Positions 16,988-26,472 are shown, counted from the stretch's first letter. The stretch is DNA of 64,000 nucleotides from Asinibacterium sp. OR53 (GCF_000515315.1 NZ_KI911562.1:620001-684000), one strand, 5' to 3'. Program-made: numbers and translations. The notes: generated by a model not told the origin, from the sequence alone.

Positions 16988-17764
16988 ATGAAGCCTGCTT
17001 CATTAAAAGCTTTCTTTGATGAAAAAGCGGATCTGTACAACAGGCCCGCTTTCATCAAAGATGATCCCATCTGCGTTCCCCACGACTTTTCTAAAAAGCA
17101 GGATATAGAGATCGCCGGGTTCTTTGCTTCCATATTCGCCTGGGGCAACAGAACCACCATCATCGGCAAATCAAGGGAATTGATGCAGTTGATGGATCGC
17201 AGGCCACATGAATTTTGTCTTCATCATAGCGATGCTGAGCTGAAAAAATTGCTGGGCTTTAAGCACCGGACTTTCAACAGCACCGACCTGCTTTATTTCA
17301 TTGCGTTCCTGCAATTCCATTATAGCCGTTACGATTCACTGGAAGATGCTTTCCTGATGGGTCCTGATCAGGGAGTTTCTTCCACTGTTGAAAACAACCT
17401 GATCCATTTTCACGAATATTTTTTTTCGTTGGAGCATGTGCCTCCCCGTACTAAAAAACATATTGCCACTCCTTATAAAGGCTCTACCTGTAAACGCCTC
17501 AATATGTTTTTACGATGGATGGTTCGCAGTGATACAAAAGGTGTTGATTTCGGTCTCTGGAAAAAGATCAGGCCCGCACAACTGGTTTGCCCCATAGATC
17601 TCCACGTGGCCCGGGTTGCCAAACGTTTCCATATCCTGGAAAGAAAGCAAATCGATTGGGAGTCAGCGCTGGAATTAACTGCTTACCTGCGTACATTAGA
17701 CCCGCAGGACCCGGTGAAGTACGATTTCGCTTTATTCGGGTTGGGTGTTATTGAAAAGTATTAA
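16988..17764 (+). CDS. TIGR02757-family protein
   Basis: A 258-residue cytosolic protein of the TIGR02757/DUF2400 family, widespread in Bacteroidota and without established function. Typical parts are the N-terminal YNRPAFIKDDPICVPHDF, IEIAGFFASIFAWGNR and the C-terminal CPIDLHVARVAKR segment. The last resembles the helix-hairpin-helix region of DNA glycosylases, and a DNA-repair connection has been suggested from this resemblance only. It begins 10 bp after the PLP enzyme and may be co-transcribed. Confidence 0.85.
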   Translation: MKPASLKAFFDEKADLYNRPAFIKDDPICVPHDFSKKQDIEIAGFFASIFAWGNRTTIIGKSRELMQLMDRRPHEFCLHHSDAELKKLLGFKHRTFNSTDLLYFIAFLQFHYSRYDSLEDAFLMGPDQGVSSTVENNLIHFHEYFFSLEHVPPRTKKHIATPYKGSTCKRLNMFLRWMVRSDTKGVDFGLWKKIRPAQLVCPIDLHVARVAKRFHILERKQIDWESALELTAYLRTLDPQDPVKYDFALFGLGVIEKY

Positions 17765-17819
17765 TCATAGGATAACTTGCTGCAAAAATTGTAGCATCAT
17801 ATTTCTGCTAAATTGCAAC

Positions 17820-20522
17820 ATGAAAAAGTATTTACTGTCTCTTCTTCTCGTCTCTTCATTCCTGTTAACACAGGCACAAGTTGTAAACACTTTACAGGTA
17901 CCGGGCCGGAATGCCTTTTGTACAATCGCTGAAAAAGGAGTGTCTGTACTGCCAAGCGGCAGGCAGGTAACACCGGCCGGCGAGCTGATCCGCATTACGC
18001 ACGACCCTTTTGGCATGGCCTTATCTCCCGACGGGAAAAAAGCAGTAACACTGCACAATGGCGTATTTACCATCATTGACCTGCATTCCCTTGGCGCTAC
18101 CAGGGTGCCCAGTTACGATAAAAAAATCGTCTCTCCTTTATCGAATGGCTCTTTTCTCGGTGTTGCTTTTGCCAACGACTCCAAAACCGTGTACCTGAGC
18201 GGCGGCGATAATGGAGCTGTGATCATATATGATATAGAAAAGTTGCAGCGCACCGACTCTCTTTCATTGAACGGAATGGTCAATGGCGTTGATTTTGAAG
18301 ACAGTTTTACTTCAGACCTGGTATTGAATGAACAGGGGCATGAGCTCCTTGTGCTGGACAGGGCAAATTTTCGCCTCGTACGATATGACCTGGCTGGTAA
18401 AAAAATTACCGCTTCCATTCCCGTTGGCCGTTTACCATTTGGATTGGCATTGACGCCCGGCAACAAGATGGCCATGGTTGCAAATGTGGGCATGTATGCT
18501 TATCCGCTGATTGAAGGTGCAGACAGCGCAAACTATCAACGCAAGATGATTCCCTGGCATCCTTATGCCGATAACAGTGCAGCGTCCATCAACGGTACCA
18601 CTATTAATGACGAGAAGATACCCGGTGTGGGAAGTCCTGCTGCACCTGAAGCCATGAGTGTATATACCATTGACCTTGCTACCAACCAAGTCATAGACCG
18701 GCTTAAAACCGGTCACCAGATTGGCCAGATGGTAGAAGGCGCTGAAGTAGTGGGTGGCGCCAGTCCCAACTCCATTGCTGTAGGCAGCCGCTATGCTTAT
18801 GTAACCAATGCAACCAACGACAATATTTCCGTCATCGATTATGCGAATCACAAGATCGTAGATCATATCCCCATCAAAGTAGACAACCGTATTGATCATT
18901 ATCGTGGATTGCTGCCCTTCGGCCTCACATTGAGTCGTGATGAAAAAACTTTGTATGTAGCGCTCCTCGGTTTCAATGCGGTAGCAGTGATCGATGTTGA
19001 TACGCGACAAACAAAAGGTCTCATTCCAACCGGCTGGGGACCAACCCGTGTGCTGTTATCAAAAGATGAACAGGAGATATACGTGATCAGCTGCCGTGGC
19101 TTGGGCGCAGGACCCAATGGCGGAAAGGGTTTTGTTAAACCCATACAGGGAACTTATATTGGCGATATACAATTGGCTACTTTCCAAAAAATACGCATGC
19201 CCAATGACGAGCAGTTGGCCACTTATAGTAAACAGGCCATCGATAATACCATGCAAACCATTGCCGTTACCGTTGATGCCAAAAATCCTTTGCCTCCTTT
19301 GCCCGCACTCCGCGAGAGTCCGATAAAATACATCGTTTACATCACCAAAGAAAACAGGTCTTACGATGAAGTATTCGGGCAACTGAAAACCGGTAAAGGA
19401 GATACCACACTGGCAAGATTTGGCGTGGATGTGAATGTGTATGGGAAAAATGATACGCTGAAAGTAGCGAAGGCCAAGGTAATGCCCAATCATACCAAAG
19501 CCGCTACTGAATTTGCTTTCAGTGATAATTATTATTGCGATAGTGATGCTTCTATCCATGGCCATCACTGGATGATGGGTGTAATACCCAATGAGTGGGT
19601 TGAAACCAATTCGAGTGTTAACAAAACAGCAAAGATTTTCTCAAAAGCGCCCGGGCGCAGGTTTCCAGGCTCTACCGGCAGTATGGATCCGGAAGATTAT
19701 GCCGAGACCGGTGGTTTGTGGGAAGCATTGGAGCGGCATCATATTTCATTCTACAACTTCGGCGAAGCCAATGAAACAGCACATGTAAGGGAAGAATGGT
19801 ATGATACGCTTACCGGCGCCGCTCATGGTGTGATGGTGCCCATGCAAAAAGCATTGTGGAGCAGAACCAGTCATAATTACGCAGGTTTCAACACCAATAT
19901 CCCCGATCAGTTTCGCATGGAGCAGTTCGAGGGTGAGTTCAGCAAAAAATGGCTGAAAGGAAAAGAAAAGATGCCGCAACTCATCACCATGCAGGTACCC
20001 AACGATCATGGCGCCGGACCAAGGCCGCAGGATGGTTATCCGTATGTGCATTCATACATGGCAGATAATGACCTGGCAGTGGGGCGTATCCTGCATTTCC
20101 TTTCCCGCACGCCTTACTGGAAAAACATGCTGGTGATCATTACCGAAGACGATCCCCAGGGAGGTGTTGATCATATCGATGCGCACCGCAGTGTGCTGAT
20201 GATGGCCGGTCCCTATGTGAAAAGAGGCTATACTTCACATACACATGCGAACTTCGGATCGATCCTCAAAACCATCTACAATATACTGGGTGTTCCCTAT
20301 GTAAACCAGTACGATGCTACCGCTTCATTGCTGAGCGATTTCTTTACAACAAAACCCAATTATACCCCTTATACTTTTGTGATGCCGGATAAAAGGATAT
20401 TCGATCCACAGCAAGCCATGAACCGTTATCATAAAGACATCAACTGGCGAAAAATTGAACGCGGACCCGATATGGATGATGAAGATGAGATGCGCGCTAA
20501 TCATTATAAGAAACTGCATTAA
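17820..20522 (+). CDS. YncE-type beta-propeller fused to a phosphoesterase domain
   Basis: A 900-residue exported protein. ATG at 17820 was chosen because it starts a clean signal peptide (about 1-20, cleavage after TQA); an upstream in-frame start would overlap the previous gene. Residues about 30-450 are YVTN/YncE-like propeller repeats (for example YVTNATNDNISVID). Residues about 500-840 are a phosphoesterase domain of the phospholipase C/acid phosphatase type, with KENRSYDEVFG, HGHHWMMG, VPNDHG and ITEDDPQGGVDH as likely metal or catalytic motifs. Such fusions are known in environmental bacteria; the substrate is unknown. Confidence 0.85.
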   Translation: MKKYLLSLLLVSSFLLTQAQVVNTLQVPGRNAFCTIAEKGVSVLPSGRQVTPAGELIRITHDPFGMALSPDGKKAVTLHNGVFTIIDLHSLGATRVPSYDKKIVSPLSNGSFLGVAFANDSKTVYLSGGDNGAVIIYDIEKLQRTDSLSLNGMVNGVDFEDSFTSDLVLNEQGHELLVLDRANFRLVRYDLAGKKITASIPVGRLPFGLALTPGNKMAMVANVGMYAYPLIEGADSANYQRKMIPWHPYADNSAASINGTTINDEKIPGVGSPAAPEAMSVYTIDLATNQVIDRLKTGHQIGQMVEGAEVVGGASPNSIAVGSRYAYVTNATNDNISVIDYANHKIVDHIPIKVDNRIDHYRGLLPFGLTLSRDEKTLYVALLGFNAVAVIDVDTRQTKGLIPTGWGPTRVLLSKDEQEIYVISCRGLGAGPNGGKGFVKPIQGTYIGDIQLATFQKIRMPNDEQLATYSKQAIDNTMQTIAVTVDAKNPLPPLPALRESPIKYIVYITKENRSYDEVFGQLKTGKGDTTLARFGVDVNVYGKNDTLKVAKAKVMPNHTKAATEFAFSDNYYCDSDASIHGHHWMMGVIPNEWVETNSSVNKTAKIFSKAPGRRFPGSTGSMDPEDYAETGGLWEALERHHISFYNFGEANETAHVREEWYDTLTGAAHGVMVPMQKALWSRTSHNYAGFNTNIPDQFRMEQFEGEFSKKWLKGKEKMPQLITMQVPNDHGAGPRPQDGYPYVHSYMADNDLAVGRILHFLSRTPYWKNMLVIITEDDPQGGVDHIDAHRSVLMMAGPYVKRGYTSHTHANFGSILKTIYNILGVPYVNQYDATASLLSDFFTTKPNYTPYTFVMPDKRIFDPQQAMNRYHKDINWRKIERGPDMDDEDEMRANHYKKLH

Positions 20523-20526
20523 TGCC

Positions 20527-20534
20527 TATCTTTA
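20527..20534 (+). promoter_or_regulatory. -7-like box TATCTTTA, 4 bases before a start codon
   Basis: Matches TAnnTTTG except for the last base. Only four bases separate it from the ATG at 20539, which would put transcription start at or next to the start codon. Confidence 0.35.
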
Positions 20535-20538
20535 GGTT

Positions 20539-20820
20539 ATGTCCGCCACCTATGAAATACAGGAATGGGAACAGATGGATGTTGCAGCGCTGGCTGCCCG
20601 CATCAACCGATTGATCACTGATGATTTTTCCGGTCTGATCAACCTGCTCTACCGCCTGGATATCAGTGAGGCAAAACTGAAAAAATTATTATCCGAACAC
20701 CCGCAAGAAGATGCCGGTAAGATCATTGCCGAACTCATTATTGAACGGCAACAACAGAAATTACAGGCCCGCCAGCAATTTCATCGTGAAGACAATATAC
20801 CGGAAGATGAAAAATGGTGA
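20539..20820 (+). CDS. Small hypothetical protein (93 aa)
   Basis: A 93-residue, mostly helical and charged protein without signal peptide or recognisable catalytic motif. The middle (about 20-60) reads as two amphipathic helices and the end is rich in Gln and acidic residues. The base pattern and reading frame look coding, and similar short proteins occur in Chitinophagaceae (from memory). The function is unknown. It may be transcribed without a leader. Confidence 0.65.
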   Translation: MSATYEIQEWEQMDVAALAARINRLITDDFSGLINLLYRLDISEAKLKKLLSEHPQEDAGKIIAELIIERQQQKLQARQQFHREDNIPEDEKW

Positions 20821-20900
20821 TCTATCCGTTTAAAGCTATATCCTTCCTTCTTTAAATAATTGATCAGTTCATTCAACCGGTTGTACAGTTTATCTTTTCT

Positions 20901-22691
20901 TCACGGGTCTGTTCCTGCGCGTTTTTCTTTATCATCTTTCAATGCCTCAGATTCTTTTGCAGCCAGTAAATAGATCAATGAGGCCGTTCCATCCATCGTA
21001 GGTTCATTCGTGCTATAGTCGCCATAGTCATCATGATAAACAGCCAGGTCGCTTTGAAAAGCTTCATATTCATCGGCATTATTCAAATGAATACCAATCA
21101 GGCTTTTGTAAATGCTGGTGTATACCGGTCCGTCTACCAGTCCGCCATCGATCGGGTAATTTTTCAGGTGTGTGAATGCGGAATGCGGATCTTCAGGCGT
21201 ATCTCCCCAGGCAGGCAATCCGTATACCATACTGGTGCCCCAGGGGTTACAGCCGAATAACCAGTCGAGGTTAGCCTGTTCCAGCTCATCATAAGTATTA
21301 TCATTTGTCAGTTGACGGTACCAGTAGCATTGTGTTGTGAATGCAACGGTGAGGTTATTGCTGCACCAGATAAAAGGTATGGCCCTGAAAAAAGCATTGG
21401 TGCTGGCTTTCAGCCAAACTTTCTCTATCCCTTTTCGGTAATCATCGATCAGCATTTCACGATTTTTCCCATTCAATTGTTTGGCCAGCTCATAGTGACC
21501 AACATTCACAAAAGGATACCATTGGTAGTGGTTTGCAGAGTCGGCGCCGAGCCAGGGTGTAACAGATTCTTCGCGGGCATAACGCAAGGCGGAATCTGTC
21601 ATTTGTAAGGCTGCGGCAGCGAGTTCCATATCATCCGTCCAATTACCTTCGGCATAGATATAAGGTGAACGTACCGATGCGGTCTGGCAAACACCAGGCT
21701 GTTTTTGTCCGGCTTCGAAAGCTTTTTTCGCTTTATGTAAGAGTCGTTCTGAGAAAGCCCTGTCATTGCCTGCATATAATTGCGAAGCCAATGCAAAACT
21801 GCTGGCAAATTTTCCGGCAGTGGAAGCAATGCCTGTTGTGGCATTCATGAATTTGCCCCGCACTTGTGGCTTGCCCGAACAGAAATAAACCGGGCGCTCT
21901 AACCCACGGCCATAGTAATTGGTATCTTCTTTGGGAATGCGCATGCCCTTGTGGTCTCGGTCGTCTCCTAATTGATTGAATAACCATCCATCTTTCGGAT
22001 TCATTTTCAGCAACCAGTCGATCCCCCATCTTGCTTCATCCAGCACATCGGCTACTCCATTGGCTCCTTCCAGCCCGTTTGCCTGTTTGGTATCACCAAA
22101 TACCTGTGGAAAATCGCGGTAAGCGGCGAGCAGGTGATAGGCTGCGTTGGCCGAAGTAGTGGTGTATTGCAGGTAATCACTTGCATCGTGCCATCCTCCT
22201 GTTACATCGATGTGTGTACTATCGGGCATAGGGCCATACAATGTGTAGCCGTCGTGCGTGTGGCAGCTGTCTTTCAAAAAAGGGTTGAACCCGCTGCGCT
22301 GCTGGCGCATATAGCGCAGGCAAAAATCAGCGGCGCCTTTGTACACATTTTTATCAATGGGAAACACCGGTGATATGGCATCACCCGCTTTAATAAAATA
22401 CTTGCCGGGTTTGCTGAAACCAGTAAAGTCTATGCGTACGGTTTGCGTAAAAGGCCCATACGCACCGTAAGCTGCCGAAAGTTTGCAATGGTAAACGATC
22501 TCATGGGTACTGCTGTCTATCAACACAGCTGTTTCGGGCAGCCGGTCTGTTTTAGCGCACCACACCGCTACTTTGATCCCATTGGGTGTATATCCCAGCT
22601 GGTTGATCCTGATCCATGATTCAGCCGGTTCATTTTTCTTGAAAGCGAAAGAAACTAACAGCAGCAATGCTATGCAAAAGATATTTTTCAT
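20901..22691 (-). CDS. GH9 endoglucanase with N-terminal Ig-like domain
   Basis: Exported glycoside hydrolase family 9 enzyme expected to cut beta-1,4-glucans. ATG at 22691 was chosen for the signal peptide that follows (about 1-16); upstream in-frame codons lack one. The 596-residue product has a CelD_N Ig-like domain (about 23-105, starting IRINQLGYTPNG) and an (alpha/alpha)6 catalytic domain (about 115-575). The nucleophile/base Asp pair lies in GGWHDASDY and the acid Glu in STNEPTMDGTASLIYL. It stands alone, 20 kb from the second GH9 in the polysaccharide locus. An in-frame coding-like continuation follows its stop codon. Confidence 0.88.
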   Translation of the reverse strand: MKNIFCIALLLLVSFAFKKNEPAESWIRINQLGYTPNGIKVAVWCAKTDRLPETAVLIDSSTHEIVYHCKLSAAYGAYGPFTQTVRIDFTGFSKPGKYFIKAGDAISPVFPIDKNVYKGAADFCLRYMRQQRSGFNPFLKDSCHTHDGYTLYGPMPDSTHIDVTGGWHDASDYLQYTTTSANAAYHLLAAYRDFPQVFGDTKQANGLEGANGVADVLDEARWGIDWLLKMNPKDGWLFNQLGDDRDHKGMRIPKEDTNYYGRGLERPVYFCSGKPQVRGKFMNATTGIASTAGKFASSFALASQLYAGNDRAFSERLLHKAKKAFEAGQKQPGVCQTASVRSPYIYAEGNWTDDMELAAAALQMTDSALRYAREESVTPWLGADSANHYQWYPFVNVGHYELAKQLNGKNREMLIDDYRKGIEKVWLKASTNAFFRAIPFIWCSNNLTVAFTTQCYWYRQLTNDNTYDELEQANLDWLFGCNPWGTSMVYGLPAWGDTPEDPHSAFTHLKNYPIDGGLVDGPVYTSIYKSLIGIHLNNADEYEAFQSDLAVYHDDYGDYSTNEPTMDGTASLIYLLAAKESEALKDDKEKRAGTDP

Positions 22692-22781
22692 ATTAAGCGG
22701 TATCGTTTTTAAAGATACTGTTGAAGGAACAAGAACCACCTGTTTTTTTTACGCTATTTTCGCCAGATCAATTGTATTTCC

Positions 22782-23786
22782 ATGAAGCTTGTTTCTTATC
22801 TCAACGACGGACACGACCAACTGGCTTTCTTAGCAGATGGTTATTTATACGATTGCGACCTGGTTCATCCCGAACTGCCCAACAGCATGAATATGTTCCT
22901 GCATTATTGGAATGATATGTTCCCGGTTGCCATGCAGGTAAATAAAGCCATTCTCGATGGCAGGGTGGGCAAAGACAAAGCCATAGCGCTCGATTCGATC
23001 CAGTTGCTGGCGCCGGTACCTTTTCCCACATCATGCAGGGATGGTTATGCATTTCGCCAGCACGTGGCCGCCGCGCGCAGGAACCGCAAAGTGGATATGA
23101 TTCCCGAGTTCGATCAGTATCCCATCTTTTATTTTACCAATCATCATAGCATCCAGGGGCCGGGCGATATCCTTTGCATGCCCGATCATTTTGAAAAACT
23201 GGATTTTGAACTGGAGGCGGCGATCGTTATTTGCAGGCAGGGGAGAAATATCACCGCCGAAAAAGCCGATCATTACATAGGCGGACTCATGATCATGAAC
23301 GATATGAGTGCAAGAAGGTTGCAGATGGAAGAAATGCTGCTCAACCTGGGGCCTGCAAAAGGAAAAGATTTTTCTACCGTTATCGGTCCCTGCTTAGTAA
23401 CATTGGATGAACTAGAACATTATGAAATACCAGCCAAGCAAGGGCATACGGGTAAGAGCTGGAACCTCTCTATGAAATGTTGGGTCAACGGTGTTCAGGT
23501 GAGCGAGGGCAATGTAGGCGATATGGACTGGACCTTCGCCGAAATTATTGAGCGATGCGCTTATGGTGTTACCCTGCATCCGGGTGATGTGATCGGAAGC
23601 GGCACAGTCGGAACCGGTTGTTTTCTCGAACTCAACGGCACCGGCAAACTGAATAACCCCGATTACCCGGAACAGTGGCTACAGCCAGGCGATGTGGTGG
23701 AAATGGAGATCGAAGGTATTGGTAAGCTTACGAATACGATTGTGAAAGAGGAGAGCGATCACTCCATACTTGCGAAGAAGAAGTAG
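22782..23786 (+). CDS. Fumarylacetoacetate hydrolase-family protein
   Basis: A 334-residue cytosolic protein of the FAH superfamily, which hydrolyses or decarboxylates acylpyruvate-like compounds. The metal-binding acids are visible in LDFELEAAIVI and in the GGLMIMNDMSARRLQ segment, and the late DVIGSGTVGTGCF strand is typical. The N-terminal about 100 residues are the variable cap. Without aromatic-degradation neighbours the substrate cannot be named. Its last 59 bases overlap the end of the opposing glycosyltransferase gene. Confidence 0.88.
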   Translation: MKLVSYLNDGHDQLAFLADGYLYDCDLVHPELPNSMNMFLHYWNDMFPVAMQVNKAILDGRVGKDKAIALDSIQLLAPVPFPTSCRDGYAFRQHVAAARRNRKVDMIPEFDQYPIFYFTNHHSIQGPGDILCMPDHFEKLDFELEAAIVICRQGRNITAEKADHYIGGLMIMNDMSARRLQMEEMLLNLGPAKGKDFSTVIGPCLVTLDELEHYEIPAKQGHTGKSWNLSMKCWVNGVQVSEGNVGDMDWTFAEIIERCAYGVTLHPGDVIGSGTVGTGCFLELNGTGKLNNPDYPEQWLQPGDVVEMEIEGIGKLTNTIVKEESDHSILAKKK

Positions 23787-24777
23787 CTATTTCACGGCCC
23801 ATTTCTATCGCTTTCTGTACGATCTCATAAGTTGAATGTGATAACTGCAATGGCTTAACAGGTACGCCTGCCAACCACTTCATCACTTCGAAATAAAAGT
23901 CGGGCTTGATGCTATCGACGACCACTGCATTGAAATCTTTCAGTGCAGCAGCGTTACATAATTGTTCGTATTGCCCTTTGATGGGCAGGGTCAGTAATTT
24001 TTTCCCCAGGTATAATGCTTCGGCCGGCGTTTCAAATCCAGCACCCGTGATCACACCATGGGAATGAATGAGGCTTTGCGTAAATCCTTCGTTGCTGATG
24101 GGGTACAAGGTAACATTGCCTTTCTGCACCCGTTCTTTTACCTTCTTTGAAAATACTTCAAAGCGAACGTCTTTCACTTGTTGCAATGCCGGCACCACTA
24201 CTTCATCACTATAATGCGAAAGATAAACAGTAATATGTCCCTGATCGGTTGGTGTTGCCTGGAGTATCTCCTGCTTGATAACCGGTGAGCAGATGAAATC
24301 GTCGTATTGCTTGAAATGCAATCCCAGGTATGCTTTGGAAGGTGCATATTGTTTCAGCACCCACTCTCCTGCTATATCTTTTTTATTGCTGCGAGGTGTG
24401 TGTTTACTCTGGAAACTCGCCTGGTGTCCGAAGCCAATGCTGGGTACTTTTTTCAAGCGGCAGGCCAAGGCTGTGATGCTTTCAAAATCATTCAGTACGA
24501 TATCGTATTGTTCAACCGGCAGGTCGCGGGCTTCTTTCCAGATGCGTCTGCAATTGAATGCTGACCAGATGCGGCGGTAATCGAGTCCGCCGGTATTACC
24601 GTAAAACAAACTCACACCATTACTGCGGTATGCAACAGGCAGGTTGGGTTGTAAATGGCTGTTACTGCCACTGAGGAAAACATCCACTTCGCCGTAAGTA
24701 GTGAGATAGGGCATCAGCTCCATTGCACGGCTGATATGCCCATTACCTGTTGCCTGTACTGTATATAATATCTTCAT
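23728..24777 (-). CDS. GT28/MurG-like glycosyltransferase
   Basis: A 349-residue GT-B-fold glycosyltransferase. The N-terminal VQATGNGHISRA loop is the acceptor-side glycine motif of MurG/MGDG-synthase-like enzymes. The C-terminal HGVITGAGFETPAEALYLGKKLL segment (in part) is the donor-binding region of the GT28 C-domain. There is no signal peptide. It overlaps the upstream metallophosphatase gene by 4 bases (ATGA) and is surely co-transcribed with it, suggesting a shared glycolipid or lipid-sugar pathway. The last about 20 residues are low-complexity and are encoded opposite the end of the FAH gene. Confidence 0.8.
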   Translation of the reverse strand: MKILYTVQATGNGHISRAMELMPYLTTYGEVDVFLSGSNSHLQPNLPVAYRSNGVSLFYGNTGGLDYRRIWSAFNCRRIWKEARDLPVEQYDIVLNDFESITALACRLKKVPSIGFGHQASFQSKHTPRSNKKDIAGEWVLKQYAPSKAYLGLHFKQYDDFICSPVIKQEILQATPTDQGHITVYLSHYSDEVVVPALQQVKDVRFEVFSKKVKERVQKGNVTLYPISNEGFTQSLIHSHGVITGAGFETPAEALYLGKKLLTLPIKGQYEQLCNAAALKDFNAVVVDSIKPDFYFEVMKWLAGVPVKPLQLSHSTYEIVQKAIEMGREIATSSSQVWSDRSPLSQSYS

Positions 24778-25631
24778 GACTGCGCAGCTAAAGAGTGAAT
24801 GAATAAAGCCACTTCATCTGTTACCACGTTCAGTTGCGGCAATTTCTTTTCCATGGTGATCACAGGCGCTTTCATGGCAGCGAACTCCTTTTCATCGTAG
24901 TGGAAAATGTTCCACTCGTTCTGGGCATATTCCAGTGCTGTGAGGTTTTCCACCCAATCGCCACTGTTCAGGTACATTACAGATCCATCTTTGGTTACCA
25001 CTTCTCTTTTCTGAGGTTGGTGTATATGACCGCAAATCACATAATCGTATTTCTTTTCTATGGCCAGTTCTGCAGCGGTTTGTTCAAAATCGCCGATCCA
25101 GGCAACCGCTTTTTTCACACTGTTCTTTACCTTTTTGCTGAAGCTCATCTTCTCTCTTCCCATTGTTTTCAGGAACCAGTTGATGAAACGGTTGAGCACG
25201 ATCAGGAGATCATATCCATGGCCGCCCAGTTTGGCCAGTAATTTGGCGCTGCCTTTCGTGGTGGCATCAAATACATCACCATGGAATATCCAGGTCATCT
25301 TACCATTGATCTCCATCACCACTTTATCGGTGAGCTGAAAATTACCCATTTGCATATCACTGTAACGCCGCAGTATTTCGTCGTGGTTACCCGTAATATA
25401 AATTACCCGGGTACCCATGCTCAACAGGTTCATGATCTCTTTGATCACCTGTGTATGCGGCACGGGGAAATAGCGCTTGCTGAACTGCCATATATCAATG
25501 ACATCACCATTCAACACCAGTATTTGCGGCTGGATACTTTTGAGGTAGTTCACAATTTCTGTAGCGTGACAACCATAGGTGCCCAGGTGCAGGTCACTCA
25601 TCACTACCACATCTAACGAACGTCTTTCCAT
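24774..25631 (-). CDS. LpxH-like metallophosphoesterase
   Basis: A 285-residue calcineurin-like phosphoesterase with the full metal-site motif set: DLHLGTYG, NGDVIDIWQF, GNHDEILR, FHGDVFD and CGHIHQP. The layout matches UDP-2,3-diacylglucosamine diphosphatase (LpxH and relatives), which splits UDP-diacylglucosamine in lipid A synthesis. The protein is about 40 residues longer than E. coli LpxH, and its partner is a GT28-like transferase, so a different lipid or nucleotide-sugar substrate is possible. A minus-strand near-match to the -7 box (GACCTTTG) lies 16 bases upstream. Confidence 0.8.
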   Translation of the reverse strand: MERRSLDVVVMSDLHLGTYGCHATEIVNYLKSIQPQILVLNGDVIDIWQFSKRYFPVPHTQVIKEIMNLLSMGTRVIYITGNHDEILRRYSDMQMGNFQLTDKVVMEINGKMTWIFHGDVFDATTKGSAKLLAKLGGHGYDLLIVLNRFINWFLKTMGREKMSFSKKVKNSVKKAVAWIGDFEQTAAELAIEKKYDYVICGHIHQPQKREVVTKDGSVMYLNSGDWVENLTALEYAQNEWNIFHYDEKEFAAMKAPVITMEKKLPQLNVVTDEVALFIHSLAAQS

Positions 25632-25734
25632 ACAGGAAGGGGTTTAGCAAAGGTCCCGTTACTATATGAAGTACATGTTATGCAGTCGTTATGGAATTGT
25701 TACCCGGCCTCCTCAATATTTGAGGCACAATTGG

Positions 25735-26433
25735 TTACAGGTCGCCTAATTGGGGCCTTAATATGATATCTTCCACTACCGCCATAGGAGAAAGTTGTGA
25801 AGCGGCATAGATCATTTTGGCAACATCTGCTGCTTCCATGATTCTTTTGGGATCGATGTTGAAGCCATCCCAACTGGCGCTCATCGTAGCACCGGGATGC
25901 ACCGATGTTACCTTAATGCCGTGTGGTTTCAATTCTTCCCGCAGGTTTTTGCTGAAACCATATAAAGCAAATTTGCTGATGCTGTAACTGCCTCCGTTGG
26001 CATACGCATGCAACGATGCAATGGAACACATATTAAAAATATGGCCCGATTTTACTTTGATCATGGCGGGCAACAGGGTTCTGGTGAGATGATAGGCACT
26101 GTAGAGATTAGATTGCAGCATGGCTTCGAGCTGGCCATCGGCTTCATCGTGTACCGATCCGGGTATGAAATGGCCAGCGTTGTTCACCAGTATATCCGGT
26201 GTTCCGAAGCCCAGGCACCAGTTACCAAAAGCCTGCGCTTCTTCTTTCACCGATACATCGGCAGGGCGGGCTTTGATTGTAGCCTGCGGATAAAGGGACT
26301 GCAGTTCGCTTACGGCATCATACAGTTGCTTTTCACCCCTGCTGCACAGGAACAAAGTATTTCCCGCTGCTGCAAACTGTTCCGCCACTGCTTTTCCAAT
26401 CCCTTTGGATGCGCCTGTGATAACGATGTTCAT
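25735..26433 (-). CDS. SDR-family oxidoreductase
   Basis: Short-chain dehydrogenase/reductase, 232 residues from the ATG at 26433. That start was chosen because the Rossmann motif TGASKGIGKAV begins a few residues later; the open frame further upstream is not coding-like. NAG at the NNAG position (VNNAGHF), the catalytic Ser in SIASLHA and the YSISK motif are present, so it should be active. The substrate is unknown. It is divergent from the HAD phosphatase gene with a 39-bp gap. Confidence 0.88.
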   Translation of the reverse strand: MNIVITGASKGIGKAVAEQFAAAGNTLFLCSRGEKQLYDAVSELQSLYPQATIKARPADVSVKEEAQAFGNWCLGFGTPDILVNNAGHFIPGSVHDEADGQLEAMLQSNLYSAYHLTRTLLPAMIKVKSGHIFNMCSIASLHAYANGGSYSISKFALYGFSKNLREELKPHGIKVTSVHPGATMSASWDGFNIDPKRIMEAADVAKMIYAASQLSPMAVVEDIILRPQLGDL

Positions 26434-26460
26434 AATGCCGCGTTTAAAATCCGAAGTTAA

Positions 26461-26468
26461 TACCTTTG
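26461..26468 (+). promoter_or_regulatory. -7 promoter box TACCTTTG, 4 bases before the yjjG-like start
   Basis: Exact TAnnTTTG match. With four bases to the ATG at 26473, the expected transcription start falls on the start codon, predicting a leaderless mRNA. Confidence 0.6.
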
Positions 26469-26472
26469 CCCC

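Noticed and set aside
22692..22739. Earlier start for the GH9 cellulase
   Set aside because: The 16 added residues break the signal peptide that begins at the ATG at 22691.
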